Shown here: positions 17,213 through 25,660 of the stretch, piece by piece
Layout of the letters: each line of letters starts with the position of its first letter
Numbering within the stretch: position 1 is the first letter of the stretch
DNA from: Apilactobacillus sp.
Lineage (GTDB): Bacteria; Bacillota; Bacilli; Lactobacillales; Lactobacillaceae
NCBI RefSeq assembly: GCF_025290035.1
Contig: NZ_JAMBKT010000001.1
Span: 119,139 to 183,138, forward strand
DNA length: 64,000 bases
Direction: 5' to 3'
Made by a program: the position numbers and the translations under genes
Notes under the pieces: model-generated
What the model saw: only the letters and a program-made list of their open reading frames with translations
Told to the model about the DNA's origin: nothing
Databases searched by the model: none

Positions 17213-18556
17213 TTAGTATTTTTCCATGTATTGGTTACGTTCCCAATCAGATACTTGGGCTCTGTAAGCATCGTATTCTAGATGTTTAGCAGCCAAGTAG
17301 CTGTTAAAGATCTTAGTTCCTAATGCCTTCTTCATTGTTTCATCAGATGATAATTCTTCTAATGCATCTAATAAATCATCTGGTAAGTTAACAATTTCAT
17401 TTTCTTCTCTTTCGTCTTCGTCCATTCTATAAATATTTCTATCTACACTCTTAGGAGGAACGATGCCATCTTTCAATCCATCTAAACCAGCTTCTAGAAC
17501 TGAAGCAATAGCTAAGTATGGGTTAGCAGAAGCATCTGCACTACGAAGTTCTAGTCTAGTAGCTAAACCTCTAGCATTTGGTACTCGGATTAATGGAGAT
17601 CTGTTTGAGCCTGACCAAGCAACATATACTGGAGCTTCATAACCAGGAACTAGACGTTTGTATGAGTTAACTAGTGGGTTACAAATTGCTGTGTAACTCT
17701 TAGCATGTTTGATTAATCCACCTAGGAAATGGTAAGCAGTTTCTGATAACTTTAATTCACCATTTTCATCATAGAATACATCACCATCATCATTAAATAA
17801 TGACATGTTTAAATGCATCCCTGAACCATTGATACCACTTAATGGTTTTGGCATAAAAGTAGCATATAGTCCATATTTTCTAGCGATTGTTTTAACAACT
17901 AATTTAAATGTTTGAATATTGTCAGCAGCATTTAATGCATCTGCGTATTGGAAATCAATTTCATGTTGACCAGGTGCAACTTCATGGTGAGCTGCTTCTA
18001 CGTCAAATCCCATTTCTTCAAGAGTAAGAACGATTTCACGACGACAATTTCCACCTAAATCAAGTGGTGCCATATCAAAGTAGCTACCTTGGTCATTTAG
18101 GTTAATTGTTGGTTTTCCGTTTTCATCCATCTTAAATAGGAAAAATTCGGGTTCTGGTCCAATATTAAATGAAGTAAAACCAGCTTCTTTCATGTCTTTT
18201 AGAACACGAATTAAATTATTTCTAGGGTCACCTTCAAAAGGTTCTCCAGTTGGTTTATAAACTTCACAAATCACACGAGCAATTCTTCCACGTTCTGTGC
18301 TCCATGGGAAAATCATCCATGTAGTTAAATCAGGATGCAAATACATATCACTTTCTTCGATTCTCACGAATCCCTCAATAGAAGATCCATCAAACATAAT
18401 TTTGTCATTTAATAAATCATCTAGTTGACTAATTGGAACTTCAACATTTTTTAATGTTCCTAAAACATCAGTGAACATTAAACGTAAAAACTTAACATCT
18501 TGTTCTTTCACAATTCGACGAATATCGTCTTTTGAATAATCATGCTTTGTAGCCAT
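17213..18556 (-). CDS. glnA: Glutamine synthetase, type I
   Basis: Makes glutamine from glutamate, ammonia and ATP. The 447-residue length is that of the Firmicutes GSI-alpha class, which lacks the adenylylation insert and is controlled by feedback and GlnR. Visible signatures include [20 protein letters not shown], the catalytic [19 protein letters not shown] and NRSPLIRVP. It follows glnR by 36 bases, so the pair forms the usual glnRA operon. Confidence 0.98.
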   Translation of the reverse strand: MATKHDYSKDDIRRIVKEQDVKFLRLMFTDVLGTLKNVEVPISQLDDLLNDKIMFDGSSIEGFVRIEESDMYLHPDLTTWMIFPWSTERGRIARVICEVYKPTGEPFEGDPRNNLIRVLKDMKEAGFTSFNIGPEPEFFLFKMDENGKPTINLNDQGSYFDMAPLDLGGNCRREIVLTLEEMGFDVEAAHHEVAPGQHEIDFQYADALNAADNIQTFKLVVKTIARKYGLYATFMPKPLSGINGSGMHLNMSLFNDDGDVFYDENGELKLSETAYHFLGGLIKHAKSYTAICNPLVNSYKRLVPGYEAPVYVAWSGSNRSPLIRVPNARGLATRLELRSADASANPYLAIASVLEAGLDGLKDGIVPPKSVDRNIYRMDEDEREENEIVNLPDDLLDALEELSSDETMKKALGTKIFNSYLAAKHLEYDAYRAQVSDWERNQYMEKY

Positions 18557-18592
18557 ATATACCTACTCCTAACGTATTCAACATTAAATTAG

Positions 18593-18964
18593 TTAAAAAG
18601 AATTATTTTCAGCATCTTTGGAATTTAATCCTCCGATGTTTAAAAGTTCGTCAGATAAAATCTTACGCGCTTCTTGATCAGATAATTCCTTAGAATTACC
18701 ATTTTGCTCGTTACTTTCTTTACGCTTTTTGTAAATATCTTGAATTTTAGAAATATTCAAACCTTCATCTAAATAGTCCTTAATTTCAAGGATTACATCA
18801 ATATCATTCAAAGAATACATACGACGGTTTCCATCATTTCTTTCAGGAAATACCAATCCTTGTTCTTCGTAATATCTAATTTGTCTAGCGGTCAAGCTCG
18901 TTAACTTCATAACGGTTCCAATCGGAAGAACTGAAAGCGAACGTCTTAAATCTTTTTCTTTCAT
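18593..18964 (-). CDS. glnR: Nitrogen-responsive MerR-family repressor GlnR
   Basis: A 123-residue regulator with an N-terminal MerR helix-turn-helix (VMKLTSLTARQIRYYEEQGL, then RNDGNRRMYS). In relatives, feedback-inhibited glutamine synthetase activates GlnR to repress glnRA under nitrogen excess. A perfect GlnR operator lies just upstream of its promoter, supporting autoregulation. The C-terminal tail, which in Bacillus subtilis is autoinhibitory, is present but short. Confidence 0.95.
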   Translation of the reverse strand: MKEKDLRRSLSVLPIGTVMKLTSLTARQIRYYEEQGLVFPERNDGNRRMYSLNDIDVILEIKDYLDEGLNISKIQDIYKKRKESNEQNGNSKELSDQEARKILSDELLNIGGLNSKDAENNSF

Positions 18965-18987
18965 ATCTAACTCCTTCTAACAACATA

Positions 18988-19015
18988 ATAATAACATTAT
19001 TTAAGCTAATGTCAA
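18988..19015 (-). promoter_or_regulatory. glnRA promoter
   Basis: TTGACA (19010-19015), a 16-base spacer and TATTAT (18988-18993) with an upstream TG make a strong sigma-A type promoter about 25 bases before glnR. Confidence 0.8.
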
Positions 19016-19021
19016 TACGTT

Positions 19022-19040
19022 ATGTTATAACTTCTTACAT
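19022..19040 (+). promoter_or_regulatory. GlnR operator upstream of glnRA
   Basis: ATGTTATAACTTCTTACAT matches the GlnR/TnrA consensus ATGTNA-N7-TNACAT at every defined position (the site is palindromic, so strand is nominal). It lies 6 bases upstream of the -35 box, as expected for glnRA autoregulation. I found no second full match nearby. Confidence 0.85.
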
Positions 19041-19053
19041 ATTATTTATATTT

Positions 19054-19971
19054 TTATTTATTTAACCAGTTTAAAACATCTTTTTCTATCTTTTTTTCAT
19101 CTTCCATGTCAGAAATTATATCATACCATGTTACATTCATTTTATTTCTAAACCATGTTAGCTGTCTCTTAGCATAATGTCTTGAATCTTGTTTTATCGA
19201 ATCAACAACACTCTTTAAATCTTTTTGATTATCAAAATATCCTGCAAATTCCCTGTATCCAATTCCTTTAAGGGCAGGCAAATCATCACTAGATTGCTTC
19301 CATAACCATTTTGCTTCATCAATCAAGCCATTTTCAATCATCAAATCAACTCTTCGATTAATCCGATCATACAATACTTGTCGATTAGTATTAAGTGCAA
19401 TTACGTATGCATCCAACGTAACTTCTTTATTATTCTGTTCTGAGAATAATTTACCAGTATGATGATAGACCTCAAGTGCTCTAATAATTCTTCTTTCATT
19501 ACTTTTGGGAATCTTAGCAGCAGCTTTTGGATCAATATCATTTAATTTATCCCACAATAGTTCACTACCATTATCGAGAGAAAATTGATGTAATTTATCT
19601 CGATAAGCTGGGTCACTATCGAATTCTCCACCTAATACTAGACCATCTAATAAAGCTTGAATATAAAAACCAGTACCTCCAGCAATAATGGGTAATTTAC
19701 TTCTTTTAGTAATATCTTCTATCAGAGAATTAGCAGACTTAACAAATTCAGCAGCAGAATAATCTTGATTGACATCCAATATATTAATTAAATGATGTGG
19801 AATTCCTTCCATTTCATCTTTAGTGACCTTTGCGGTACCAATATCAAGTTTTTTATAAACTTGCATCGAATCACCAGAAATCACTTCACCATTTAATTTT
19901 TTAGCTAATTTAATCGATAAGCTGGTTTTTCCAACCGCTGTTGGTCCAACAATCACTAATACTTTATGCAT
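19054..19971 (-). CDS. miaA: tRNA dimethylallyltransferase
   Basis: Adds an isopentenyl group to A37 of tRNAs reading UNN codons. The 305-residue protein shows P-loop GPTAVGKTSLS, SGDSMQVYKKLDIGTAKV, GGTGFYIQALLDGL and the KQLTWFRN-like RQLTWFRNK motif. The ATG at 19971 is chosen for the GGTGG about 8 bases upstream; a second ATG five codons earlier lacks a ribosome site. In many lactobacilli an aluminium-resistance-type gene lies between glnR and miaA; none is present here. Confidence 0.96.
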   Translation of the reverse strand: MHKVLVIVGPTAVGKTSLSIKLAKKLNGEVISGDSMQVYKKLDIGTAKVTKDEMEGIPHHLINILDVNQDYSAAEFVKSANSLIEDITKRSKLPIIAGGTGFYIQALLDGLVLGGEFDSDPAYRDKLHQFSLDNGSELLWDKLNDIDPKAAAKIPKSNERRIIRALEVYHHTGKLFSEQNNKEVTLDAYVIALNTNRQVLYDRINRRVDLMIENGLIDEAKWLWKQSSDDLPALKGIGYREFAGYFDNQKDLKSVVDSIKQDSRHYAKRQLTWFRNKMNVTWYDIISDMEDEKKIEKDVLNWLNK

Positions 19972-20040
19972 TCTATATCCCACCATTTCTGCTTATCTTA
20001 GTTTAGCATATAAAATATTGAATTAAAATATAATAAAGAC

Positions 20041-20069
20041 TGGATAAATGAAGTAAAAAAAAGCATAAT
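20041..20069 (+). promoter_or_regulatory. Candidate promoter of the DUF3042 gene
   Basis: TGGATA (20041-20046), a 17-base spacer and CATAAT (20064-20069). The -35 is weak and the -10 good. It lies in the divergent gap between miaA and the DUF3042 gene. Confidence 0.5.
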
Positions 20070-20106
20070 ATAGATGTATATCAATAATTCAATAGGAGGC
20101 TTTGTA

Positions 20107-20283
20107 ATGAAAAAGTTTGCAAAAGGATTTTTCGTTGGTGCTTTAGCAACATCAAGTGCCGTTGCGGGAGCTTTATTCTCATTCAAGAAAAAAGTTGTTG
20201 ACCCAGTTGAAGGTCAAGCTGACAAATTAGAAGAAAACAGAAGAAGAGTTGTTCGTAAACAACGTTCTGCTCATTTAAACTAG
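20107..20283 (+). CDS. DUF3042 family protein
   Basis: A 58-residue small protein typical of Lactobacillales. The N-terminal part MKKFAKGFFVGALATSSAVA is hydrophobic, resembling a membrane anchor, and the rest is charged (KKKVVDPVEGQADKLEENRR). The start is the ATG with GGAGG 7 bases upstream; an earlier in-frame ATG lacks one. The function is unknown. It is one of few plus-strand genes here and forms its own unit with a shared terminator. Confidence 0.9.
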   Translation: MKKFAKGFFVGALATSSAVAGALFSFKKKVVDPVEGQADKLEENRRRVVRKQRSAHLN

Positions 20284-20285
20284 CA

Positions 20286-20323
20286 ATAAAAAAACACTTT
20301 GCATTTAGCAAAGTGTTTTTATT
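20286..20323. terminator. Bidirectional terminator between DUF3042 and the rhodanese gene
   Basis: A perfect 12-bp stem AAAACACTTTGC/GCAAAGTGTTTT with a 5-base loop and T runs on both strands. It sits between two convergent genes and can end both transcripts. Confidence 0.92.
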
Positions 20324-20704
20324 TTACTTCTTTGTTCTTCCATTCCAATTTCTGAAACCAGATTTCAAAATGTAAATATCCTTGTATCCATTTTTTCCAA
20401 GTAAAATAGCAGTTTTAATGCTTAAAGTTTTGCCTTGGTCATATAGATATACGGGCATATCTTTACGAATGTTTTTGTAGAACATCTTAATTGTTGAATA
20501 AGGAATACTTCTTGCACCAAGAATATGTCCTGATTCGAAATCTCGATTTTCTCTTAAATCAACGATTTGACCTCGATGACCGCCTTCTTTAAATTGAGCT
20601 TCATCAACAAAGGTAGCAACTCTATTAGCTCTGATTCTAGTAATTAAGTTATATACAAGAATAGCAGCTAATATGATAATGATTAAAATCATGGATGAAA
20701 ACAT
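20324..20704 (-). CDS. Membrane-anchored rhodanese-like protein without the catalytic cysteine
   Basis: A 126-residue protein: one N-terminal transmembrane helix (about 4-22) and a rhodanese domain with QIVDLRENRDFESGHILGA, IPYSTI and a C-terminal GFRNW. In active rhodaneses a Cys follows the VYLY strand; here the sequence is VYLYDQGKTLS with Asp89 in that place, so sulfurtransferase activity is unlikely. It is the last gene of fau-gluP-yqgQ-glcK, matching Bacillus subtilis yqhL. The role is unknown. Confidence 0.88.
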   Translation of the reverse strand: MFSSMILIIIILAAILVYNLITRIRANRVATFVDEAQFKEGGHRGQIVDLRENRDFESGHILGARSIPYSTIKMFYKNIRKDMPVYLYDQGKTLSIKTAILLGKNGYKDIYILKSGFRNWNGRTKK

Positions 20705-20727
20705 TTATAACAACGCCCCTATTTATA

Positions 20728-21696
20728 TTATTTATTGATATTTCTTAATGCTAATGATCCTGCACCAATTACACCAGCGTCGTTTCCTAATTGAGCTAAA
20801 CGAATCTTAGTAGAATCTCTAACAGGTCTAAATGCATTTTCTTGGAAATACTTAGTAGTTGGTTGTAGTAAAGTGTTACCTGCGTTAGAAACACCACCAC
20901 CAATAACAATATTATCAGGGTTTAATGTGTTACCAACGTTGGCTAATGCTAAACCTAAGTAGTAACAAACCTTGTCTACTACTTGGTTAGCAAAAATATC
21001 ACCGTTATCAGCTAAGAAGAAAACTACTTTAGAAGTAACTTCTTCACCACTGTTAATCATTTCTTTTAATCTTGATTGTCCAGTGAATTCTGCTGAAAGA
21101 TGCTTAGCAACTTTAACAACTCCAGTAGCTGAAGCGTATTGTTCTAAACAACCTTTCTTTCCACAAGTACATTCAAATCCACCTGGTTCTACAGTAATGT
21201 GACCGATTTCTCCGGCACCACCATTTACACCATGTGCTAGTTCACCGTTAACGATAACACCACCACCAACACCTGTTCCAAGTGTTACGAATACAACGTC
21301 TGAGTCCTTGCTTCCGGCACCCTTCCAGTATTCACCAAGTGAAGCTACGTTTGCATCGTTATCCAAAGCAAATGGTAATCCTAATGACTTTTCAATTTGA
21401 TCTTTGATATGTTGAGTTGTTTTCCAGTTAAGGTTGTATGCACCAATAACTGTTCCATCTTCTCTATTTACTGAACCTGGGGTTCCCATTCCAATACCGA
21501 TAAAATCATCAATTTTATGATCAGAGTCCTCCATCTTTTTAGTGATAGAGTTAATGATATTTGGAACAATTTTTTCACCGTTAGCGCTTACATCAGTGGT
21601 AATAGCCCACTTGTCTAAAACTTCACCGCTATCAGTTAAGAAAGCCAACTTAGTTGTTGTACCTCCTAAATCGATTCCGATTAACTTACGTACCAT
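20728..21696 (-). CDS. glcK: Glucokinase (ROK family)
   Basis: Phosphorylates glucose to glucose-6-phosphate with ATP. The 322-residue protein has the phosphate loop IDLGGTTTKLAF, the catalytic LDNDANVASLGEYW, TLGTGVGGGVI, and the ROK zinc motif with GHITVEPGG and CTCGKKGCLEQYAS. It lacks an N-terminal DNA-binding domain, so it is an enzyme rather than a ROK repressor. Its operon partners yqgQ and gluP are the standard ones. Confidence 0.95.
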   Translation of the reverse strand: MVRKLIGIDLGGTTTKLAFLTDSGEVLDKWAITTDVSANGEKIVPNIINSITKKMEDSDHKIDDFIGIGMGTPGSVNREDGTVIGAYNLNWKTTQHIKDQIEKSLGLPFALDNDANVASLGEYWKGAGSKDSDVVFVTLGTGVGGGVIVNGELAHGVNGGAGEIGHITVEPGGFECTCGKKGCLEQYASATGVVKVAKHLSAEFTGQSRLKEMINSGEEVTSKVVFFLADNGDIFANQVVDKVCYYLGLALANVGNTLNPDNIVIGGGVSNAGNTLLQPTTKYFQENAFRPVRDSTKIRLAQLGNDAGVIGAGSLALRNINK

Positions 21697-21722
21697 TTTA
21701 GTTTCCTCCTAAAAATTGTTTG

Positions 21723-21920
21723 TTATTTATTTTCTTCAATAGCATGTTCATGCTTTAGGACTAGCTTAGCCTGAATGAATTCATCTTTAGATACTAATCC
21801 AGCATCATGTAAATGATCTAATTCAAGTGCCATCACTTCAATATCCCATTTTCTTTTTCCAACATAAACATAAATTCCAAACTTTTTTAATAATTGTTGA
21901 ACATCGTACAACGTTTTCAT
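21723..21920 (-). CDS. yqgQ: YqgQ family protein (DUF910)
   Basis: A 65-residue three-helix protein with the family pattern LYDVQQLLKKFGIYVYVGKR followed by KWDIEVMALELDHLHDAGL. The start is the ATG of MKTLYDV; a longer frame runs nine codons upstream. The function is unknown; it is conserved between the rhomboid protease and glucokinase in Bacillus and lactobacilli, which is the context here. Confidence 0.88.
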   Translation of the reverse strand: MKTLYDVQQLLKKFGIYVYVGKRKWDIEVMALELDHLHDAGLVSKDEFIQAKLVLKHEHAIEENK

Positions 21921-21962
21921 TTTCCCACATCCTAACGAAAATTGCACTAATTAATTTAAAAT

Positions 21963-22664
21963 TTAAACAGTTTTTAAACAAATAATCGCAAAAATAATTA
22001 GAACTAACAGTGCCATCAATCGTTTTACCATTGGAACCTTATATCCTGATGGTAATCCAACTACATAAGGAACTAAAAATCCAGCAATTAAACCACCAAT
22101 ATGTCCTGATAAATCAATATCAGGTGATAATAAGTCAAATCCAATATTTAAAACTAGTAAGAATAAAAAGCTTTGCGACATTCTTCTTACATACATATTA
22201 TCATGAAATGTTTCACCCAACATTAAAAATGCTCCAATCAATCCAAAGATTGCTGTACTTGCACCTGCACTTGCCGTTGTAGAAAAAGCAAAACTTGCAA
22301 TATTACCAAAGATTCCTGAAATCATAAAAATTGCAAAGAATCTTAAGTGACCGAAAATCTTTTCTAATTGGATACCAATGTAATACAAACTAATCCCATT
22401 CATTAAAATATGAAAAATTGATAAATGAATAAAGATAGGAGTAATAAATCTCCACCATTGGTTATACATCGTTACCAATGGTCTATACATTGCTCCACCA
22501 TCTATAATCGCGTTACTACTATTTGTAAGAATTCCGAATATGTATACAAATACAATTAGAACTAGCAGCATTTCTGAGATATATGGCGTTGCATCTATTC
22601 TTCTGTAAAATCTTGTGCTTTGTACATTAGAATATAATTCTTTTAACTTTTTGATCAAAATCAT
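21963..22664 (-). CDS. gluP: Rhomboid family intramembrane serine protease
   Basis: A 233-residue membrane protein with about seven hydrophobic segments. The rhomboid active site is intact: GAST with Ser136 in the fourth helix, His188 in DLSGHIGGL, and HILMNG at 85-90. It lacks the long cytosolic and TPR domains of Bacillus subtilis GluP (about 507 residues), so it is a minimal version. It overlaps the fau gene by 38 bases, and the start used has GGGAAG just upstream. Confidence 0.93.
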   Translation of the reverse strand: MILIKKLKELYSNVQSTRFYRRIDATPYISEMLLVLIVFVYIFGILTNSSNAIIDGGAMYRPLVTMYNQWWRFITPIFIHLSIFHILMNGISLYYIGIQLEKIFGHLRFFAIFMISGIFGNIASFAFSTTASAGASTAIFGLIGAFLMLGETFHDNMYVRRMSQSFLFLLVLNIGFDLLSPDIDLSGHIGGLIAGFLVPYVVGLPSGYKVPMVKRLMALLVLIIFAIICLKTV

Positions 22665-23157
22665 CTACTTCCCATATTGATTTTTCAAACTTACTAATAC
22701 TATCGGATAATGCGATAGTGTTGCCAGGATATTCTTTTAATACTCTATCGTAATATCCTCCACCAAATCCAAGTCTATCTCCAGTGGTAACATCAAAAGC
22801 TAGTCCAGGAATAATTAATAAATCAATATCATTAACATTTCCGACTCTACCGTTCTCGGGCTCCATTATACCAAATTTGCTTTTCTTCATATTAGTCATT
22901 TGATCAATAATTTTGAATTCCATTTCGGTTGAAGAAATAACCTTAGGCATAAAAATTGTTTTACCTTCTAATTTGGCTTTTTGAATTATTGGATTTGTAT
23001 TAATTTCAATTTCTGTACTAGCTGTAATGCCAATTGATTCAGCTTTTTGCCATTCAATAGAATTAAACAGCTTTACATATAAATGTTCATAATTTTCTTG
23101 TTTTCTGGTAGTTTTAACTTTTTCAATAATTTGTGTTCTAACATCTTTTTTATTCAC
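22627..23157 (-). CDS. fau: 5-formyltetrahydrofolate cyclo-ligase
   Basis: ATP-dependent conversion of 5-formyl-THF to 5,10-methenyl-THF. The 176-residue protein has ADVR-like N-terminus KKDVRTQI, KTIFMPKV and the signature GDRLGFGGGYYDRVL. The likely start is GTG at 23157 with GGGAAG 8 bases upstream; another GTG lies three codons earlier. It directly follows the rpmG terminator with no room for an ordinary promoter, so expression may depend on partial readthrough. Confidence 0.93.
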   Translation of the reverse strand: MNKKDVRTQIIEKVKTTRKQENYEHLYVKLFNSIEWQKAESIGITASTEIEINTNPIIQKAKLEGKTIFMPKVISSTEMEFKIIDQMTNMKKSKFGIMEPENGRVGNVNDIDLLIIPGLAFDVTTGDRLGFGGGYYDRVLKEYPGNTIALSDSISKFEKSIWEVDDFDQKVKRIIF

Positions 23158-23178
23158 TATAAACACTTCCCAGGATAT

Positions 23179-23218
23179 AAAAAAAGGATTGGGCCTTTTT
23201 TATAAAACCCGAATCCTT
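23179..23218 (-). terminator. Intrinsic terminator overlapping the rpmG stop
   Basis: On the minus strand AAGGATTCGGG pairs with CCCAATCCTT (one bulged base), followed by seven T. The upper arm begins inside the rpmG stop codon. Confidence 0.85.
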
Positions 23219-23366
23219 ATTTTGTTTCACGATGTAATGTAACTTTTCTTTCACGTGGACAGTATTTCTTTAATTCCAAACGATCAGGGTTGTTACGACG
23301 ACTCTTAGTTGATAAGTAATTACGTTCGTGACATTCTGTACATTCCATAGTAATGTGTACTCGCAT
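23217..23366 (-). CDS. rpmG: 50S ribosomal protein L33
   Basis: A 49-residue L33: [20 protein letters not shown] followed by [20 protein letters not shown]. It keeps the first CxxC pair (CTEC) but has CPRE instead of the second, the usual form of this rpmG type, which cannot bind zinc fully. GGAGG lies 10 bases upstream of the ATG. It is too short for simple open-frame screens but clear by sequence. Confidence 0.97.
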   Translation of the reverse strand: MRVHITMECTECHERNYLSTKSRRNNPDRLELKKYCPRERKVTLHRETK

Positions 23367-23428
23367 ATTAGTTACACCTCCAAGTTAGTTGTATTTTAAT
23401 TTTATATAAACAACTTTCAACTCTTAAT

Positions 23429-23457
23429 ATATTATCATTTTTTATTTGATTTGACCA
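23429..23457 (-). promoter_or_regulatory. rpmG promoter
   Basis: TGGTCA (23452-23457), a 17-base spacer and TAATAT (23429-23434) with extended TGA. It lies between the end of the PBP gene and rpmG. Confidence 0.6.
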
Positions 23458-23473
23458 GAGTTTATATAAATAT

Positions 23474-23495
23474 TGTTAAGCAAAATTACTTAACA
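23474..23495 (-). terminator. Weak terminator-like hairpin after the PBP gene
   Basis: A 7-bp stem TGTTAAG/CTTAACA with an 8-base loop just after the PBP stop; the following minus-strand sequence is AT-rich without a clean T run. Confidence 0.4.
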
Positions 23496-23498
23496 GCA

Positions 23499-25562
23499 TT
23501 ATTTTAAGCCACTATCGGACTGAACATACTTCCAATATGCTTGATAAATTTGTTCGGCCAAATTAACATTATTACTTTCTGCGTCACTTGGCAAGTTAGG
23601 AATTGCTACAACTACAACTACTTGTGGGTTCTTTGATGGTGAGAATGAACCTAAACTCAAAGTAACTGTTTCAACCGGTTTTGAACCTTTTTTACCACTA
23701 GAGTAGAATGTTTGGGCTGTACCAGTCTTAGCTGAAATAGAAGGTCTTACAGTATTTAAAGTAATCCCTGTTCTGTATTGGCTAGTTCCATGAACAACCT
23801 TATAAAAACCATCTGTTACAACTTTTCTTTGAGCATCAGTCATATCAACCTTATTCAAGACAGTTGGTGTAACTGTGTATTTAACTCTACCTAGTTTACC
23901 GTCTTTATTAGATTCACGAATACTTTGGACAATATGTGGTTCAATTCTATATCCACCATTGGCAATAGTAGAAATATATTGTGCTACTTGAATTGGAGTG
24001 TAGGCGTCATAATTTCCATAAGATAAATCAAGCGCCTTACCAATGTTGGCTGATCCACCAGGACCTTGAATCCCTTTTGTTTCACCAGGTAAATCAATTC
24101 CAGTTAAAACGCCTAATCCAAATTGGTTAAAGTATCCACGCATAATGTTAAATACATCAGGATTCATAGTAAGTGGTGCTCCTGAGTAATAATTAAATTT
24201 AGCTTCTTTCATAGCTAATTGCATCATGTATGAGTTTGACGATACTTCAAGCGCTGTTGATGCATCTAAAGAAATATCGTGATTTCCATCTTGGTTAAAC
24301 CAAGATGCTTTTTTAATTCCACCAGTAATAATTGGTTTATCAGTTAAAGTTGAATTAGTTGGTGTGATTACCTTATCCATTAACGCACCAGAAACCATTG
24401 CACCTTTAACAACTGATCCCATTACTATAGAACTATTAATAGTTCCCAAAGCATTAGGAGTCATCTTACCGGTTTCCGGATTACGACTAACCCCTGCCAA
24501 ACCAATAATTGCACCATTATTAGGATTCATTACAACAGCATATGCTCCTGTTGAATTACCAGTGTTACGATCGGCATTTTCCACTAAACTTTGAATTTTC
24601 TTTTCAAATTCAGAGTTAATAGTTAATTGTAAGTTATCACCTTTTTGACCACCATATTGCTTAATAGCCTTATCTAAACTACCACTCTTGATTAATGTTT
24701 GAGATTTAGAACCACGTAAAGTAGATTCATATTTGGCTTCCAAATAACTTTGTCCAACACTATCGTTTCTTGAATAACCTTCAGCTAACAATGTATTGAT
24801 ACGATCACTTGGTAACCCAACTCGTTCTGAAGAAACTGTTCCAACGATACTTTGAATTGCATCCCCATTTGGATATTCTCTAGTCCAACTATCACCAATT
24901 TGTACCCCTGGCATTTCAGATAGATGTTCACCAACTTCTGCCAATTCCTTGGTAGTAACGCCTGATGATTTAATATATGTGGTAGACAATTGATATGAAC
25001 CACTCATCTTTTGGAAAATGGCAGCTGCATTACGAGTCTTCTTATCAGTGCTATATAATTTTTCTTTAATTACTTTTGCGAGTTCTTGAATGTATTGATC
25101 ACTTGTAGAAGTACCCTTAGCAAAAGTCATGCTATCAATCACTTTTTGTAAATTGTCTGGATTAGATAAATAAAATTCAGCTTCTTGTCTTGGAGTTAAG
25201 GTTGAATAATCAACGCTTAAGTATTCTCCAAGTTTATTAGCGATTTTATATAAAGTAGCACTTGTAACACTCAAGCCCTTAGTGTATTGAATAGCTTGAT
25301 GCGCTTTATTTCCAACCAAAACACGGCCAGTAGAATCATATATCATCCCTCTTTGGACATTTCCTAATTTAACCGAATTGTCCGAACGACTAACTTCTGC
25401 TTTATATTGGTTTCCATTAACTACTTGCAAGTAAGCCAATTGGATAACTAAGATTGCAAATAATACCCCAACAACCGTTAATATTATATTTAATCTAAAA
25501 GGAACTTTTGTATCTGCTCCACGATCCCTATGATGGAATATTTTTTGTAAAAAACTATTCAA
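23499..25562 (-). CDS. Penicillin-binding protein, class B transpeptidase (PBP2b type)
   Basis: A 687-residue cell-wall transpeptidase. There is one N-terminal transmembrane helix (about 26-46), a dimerisation/pedestal domain with RGMIYDSTGRVL, then the transpeptidase domain with SVVK (SxxK), SSNS (SxN) and KTGTAQ (KTG) in order. This fits the essential monofunctional PBP2b/PenA class that cross-links peptidoglycan, probably in elongation. The start codon is TTG, with GGAG 10 bases upstream, and no ATG is available. It is divergent from yfhO. Confidence 0.93.
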   Translation of the reverse strand: MNSFLQKIFHHRDRGADTKVPFRLNIILTVVGVLFAILVIQLAYLQVVNGNQYKAEVSRSDNSVKLGNVQRGMIYDSTGRVLVGNKAHQAIQYTKGLSVTSATLYKIANKLGEYLSVDYSTLTPRQEAEFYLSNPDNLQKVIDSMTFAKGTSTSDQYIQELAKVIKEKLYSTDKKTRNAAAIFQKMSGSYQLSTTYIKSSGVTTKELAEVGEHLSEMPGVQIGDSWTREYPNGDAIQSIVGTVSSERVGLPSDRINTLLAEGYSRNDSVGQSYLEAKYESTLRGSKSQTLIKSGSLDKAIKQYGGQKGDNLQLTINSEFEKKIQSLVENADRNTGNSTGAYAVVMNPNNGAIIGLAGVSRNPETGKMTPNALGTINSSIVMGSVVKGAMVSGALMDKVITPTNSTLTDKPIITGGIKKASWFNQDGNHDISLDASTALEVSSNSYMMQLAMKEAKFNYYSGAPLTMNPDVFNIMRGYFNQFGLGVLTGIDLPGETKGIQGPGGSANIGKALDLSYGNYDAYTPIQVAQYISTIANGGYRIEPHIVQSIRESNKDGKLGRVKYTVTPTVLNKVDMTDAQRKVVTDGFYKVVHGTSQYRTGITLNTVRPSISAKTGTAQTFYSSGKKGSKPVETVTLSLGSFSPSKNPQVVVVVAIPNLPSDAESNNVNLAEQIYQAYWKYVQSDSGLK

Positions 25563-25660
25563 AACAATCTAACTCCTTATATCTTATCTGTTTAACGTTA
25601 TTTTAATCTGTTTATTGTATACTATTAGTTAGTTAGTATTGAAACAAGGATGTGCTTATT

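Noticed and set aside
18981..19000. Second GlnR site overlapping the glnR -10 (ATGTTATTATTATGTT)
   Set aside because: The right half does not match TNACAT; it looks like part of the extended -10.
24785..25003. Second minus-strand frame inside the PBP gene
   Set aside because: It is an out-of-frame shadow of the transpeptidase gene, without a start signal.
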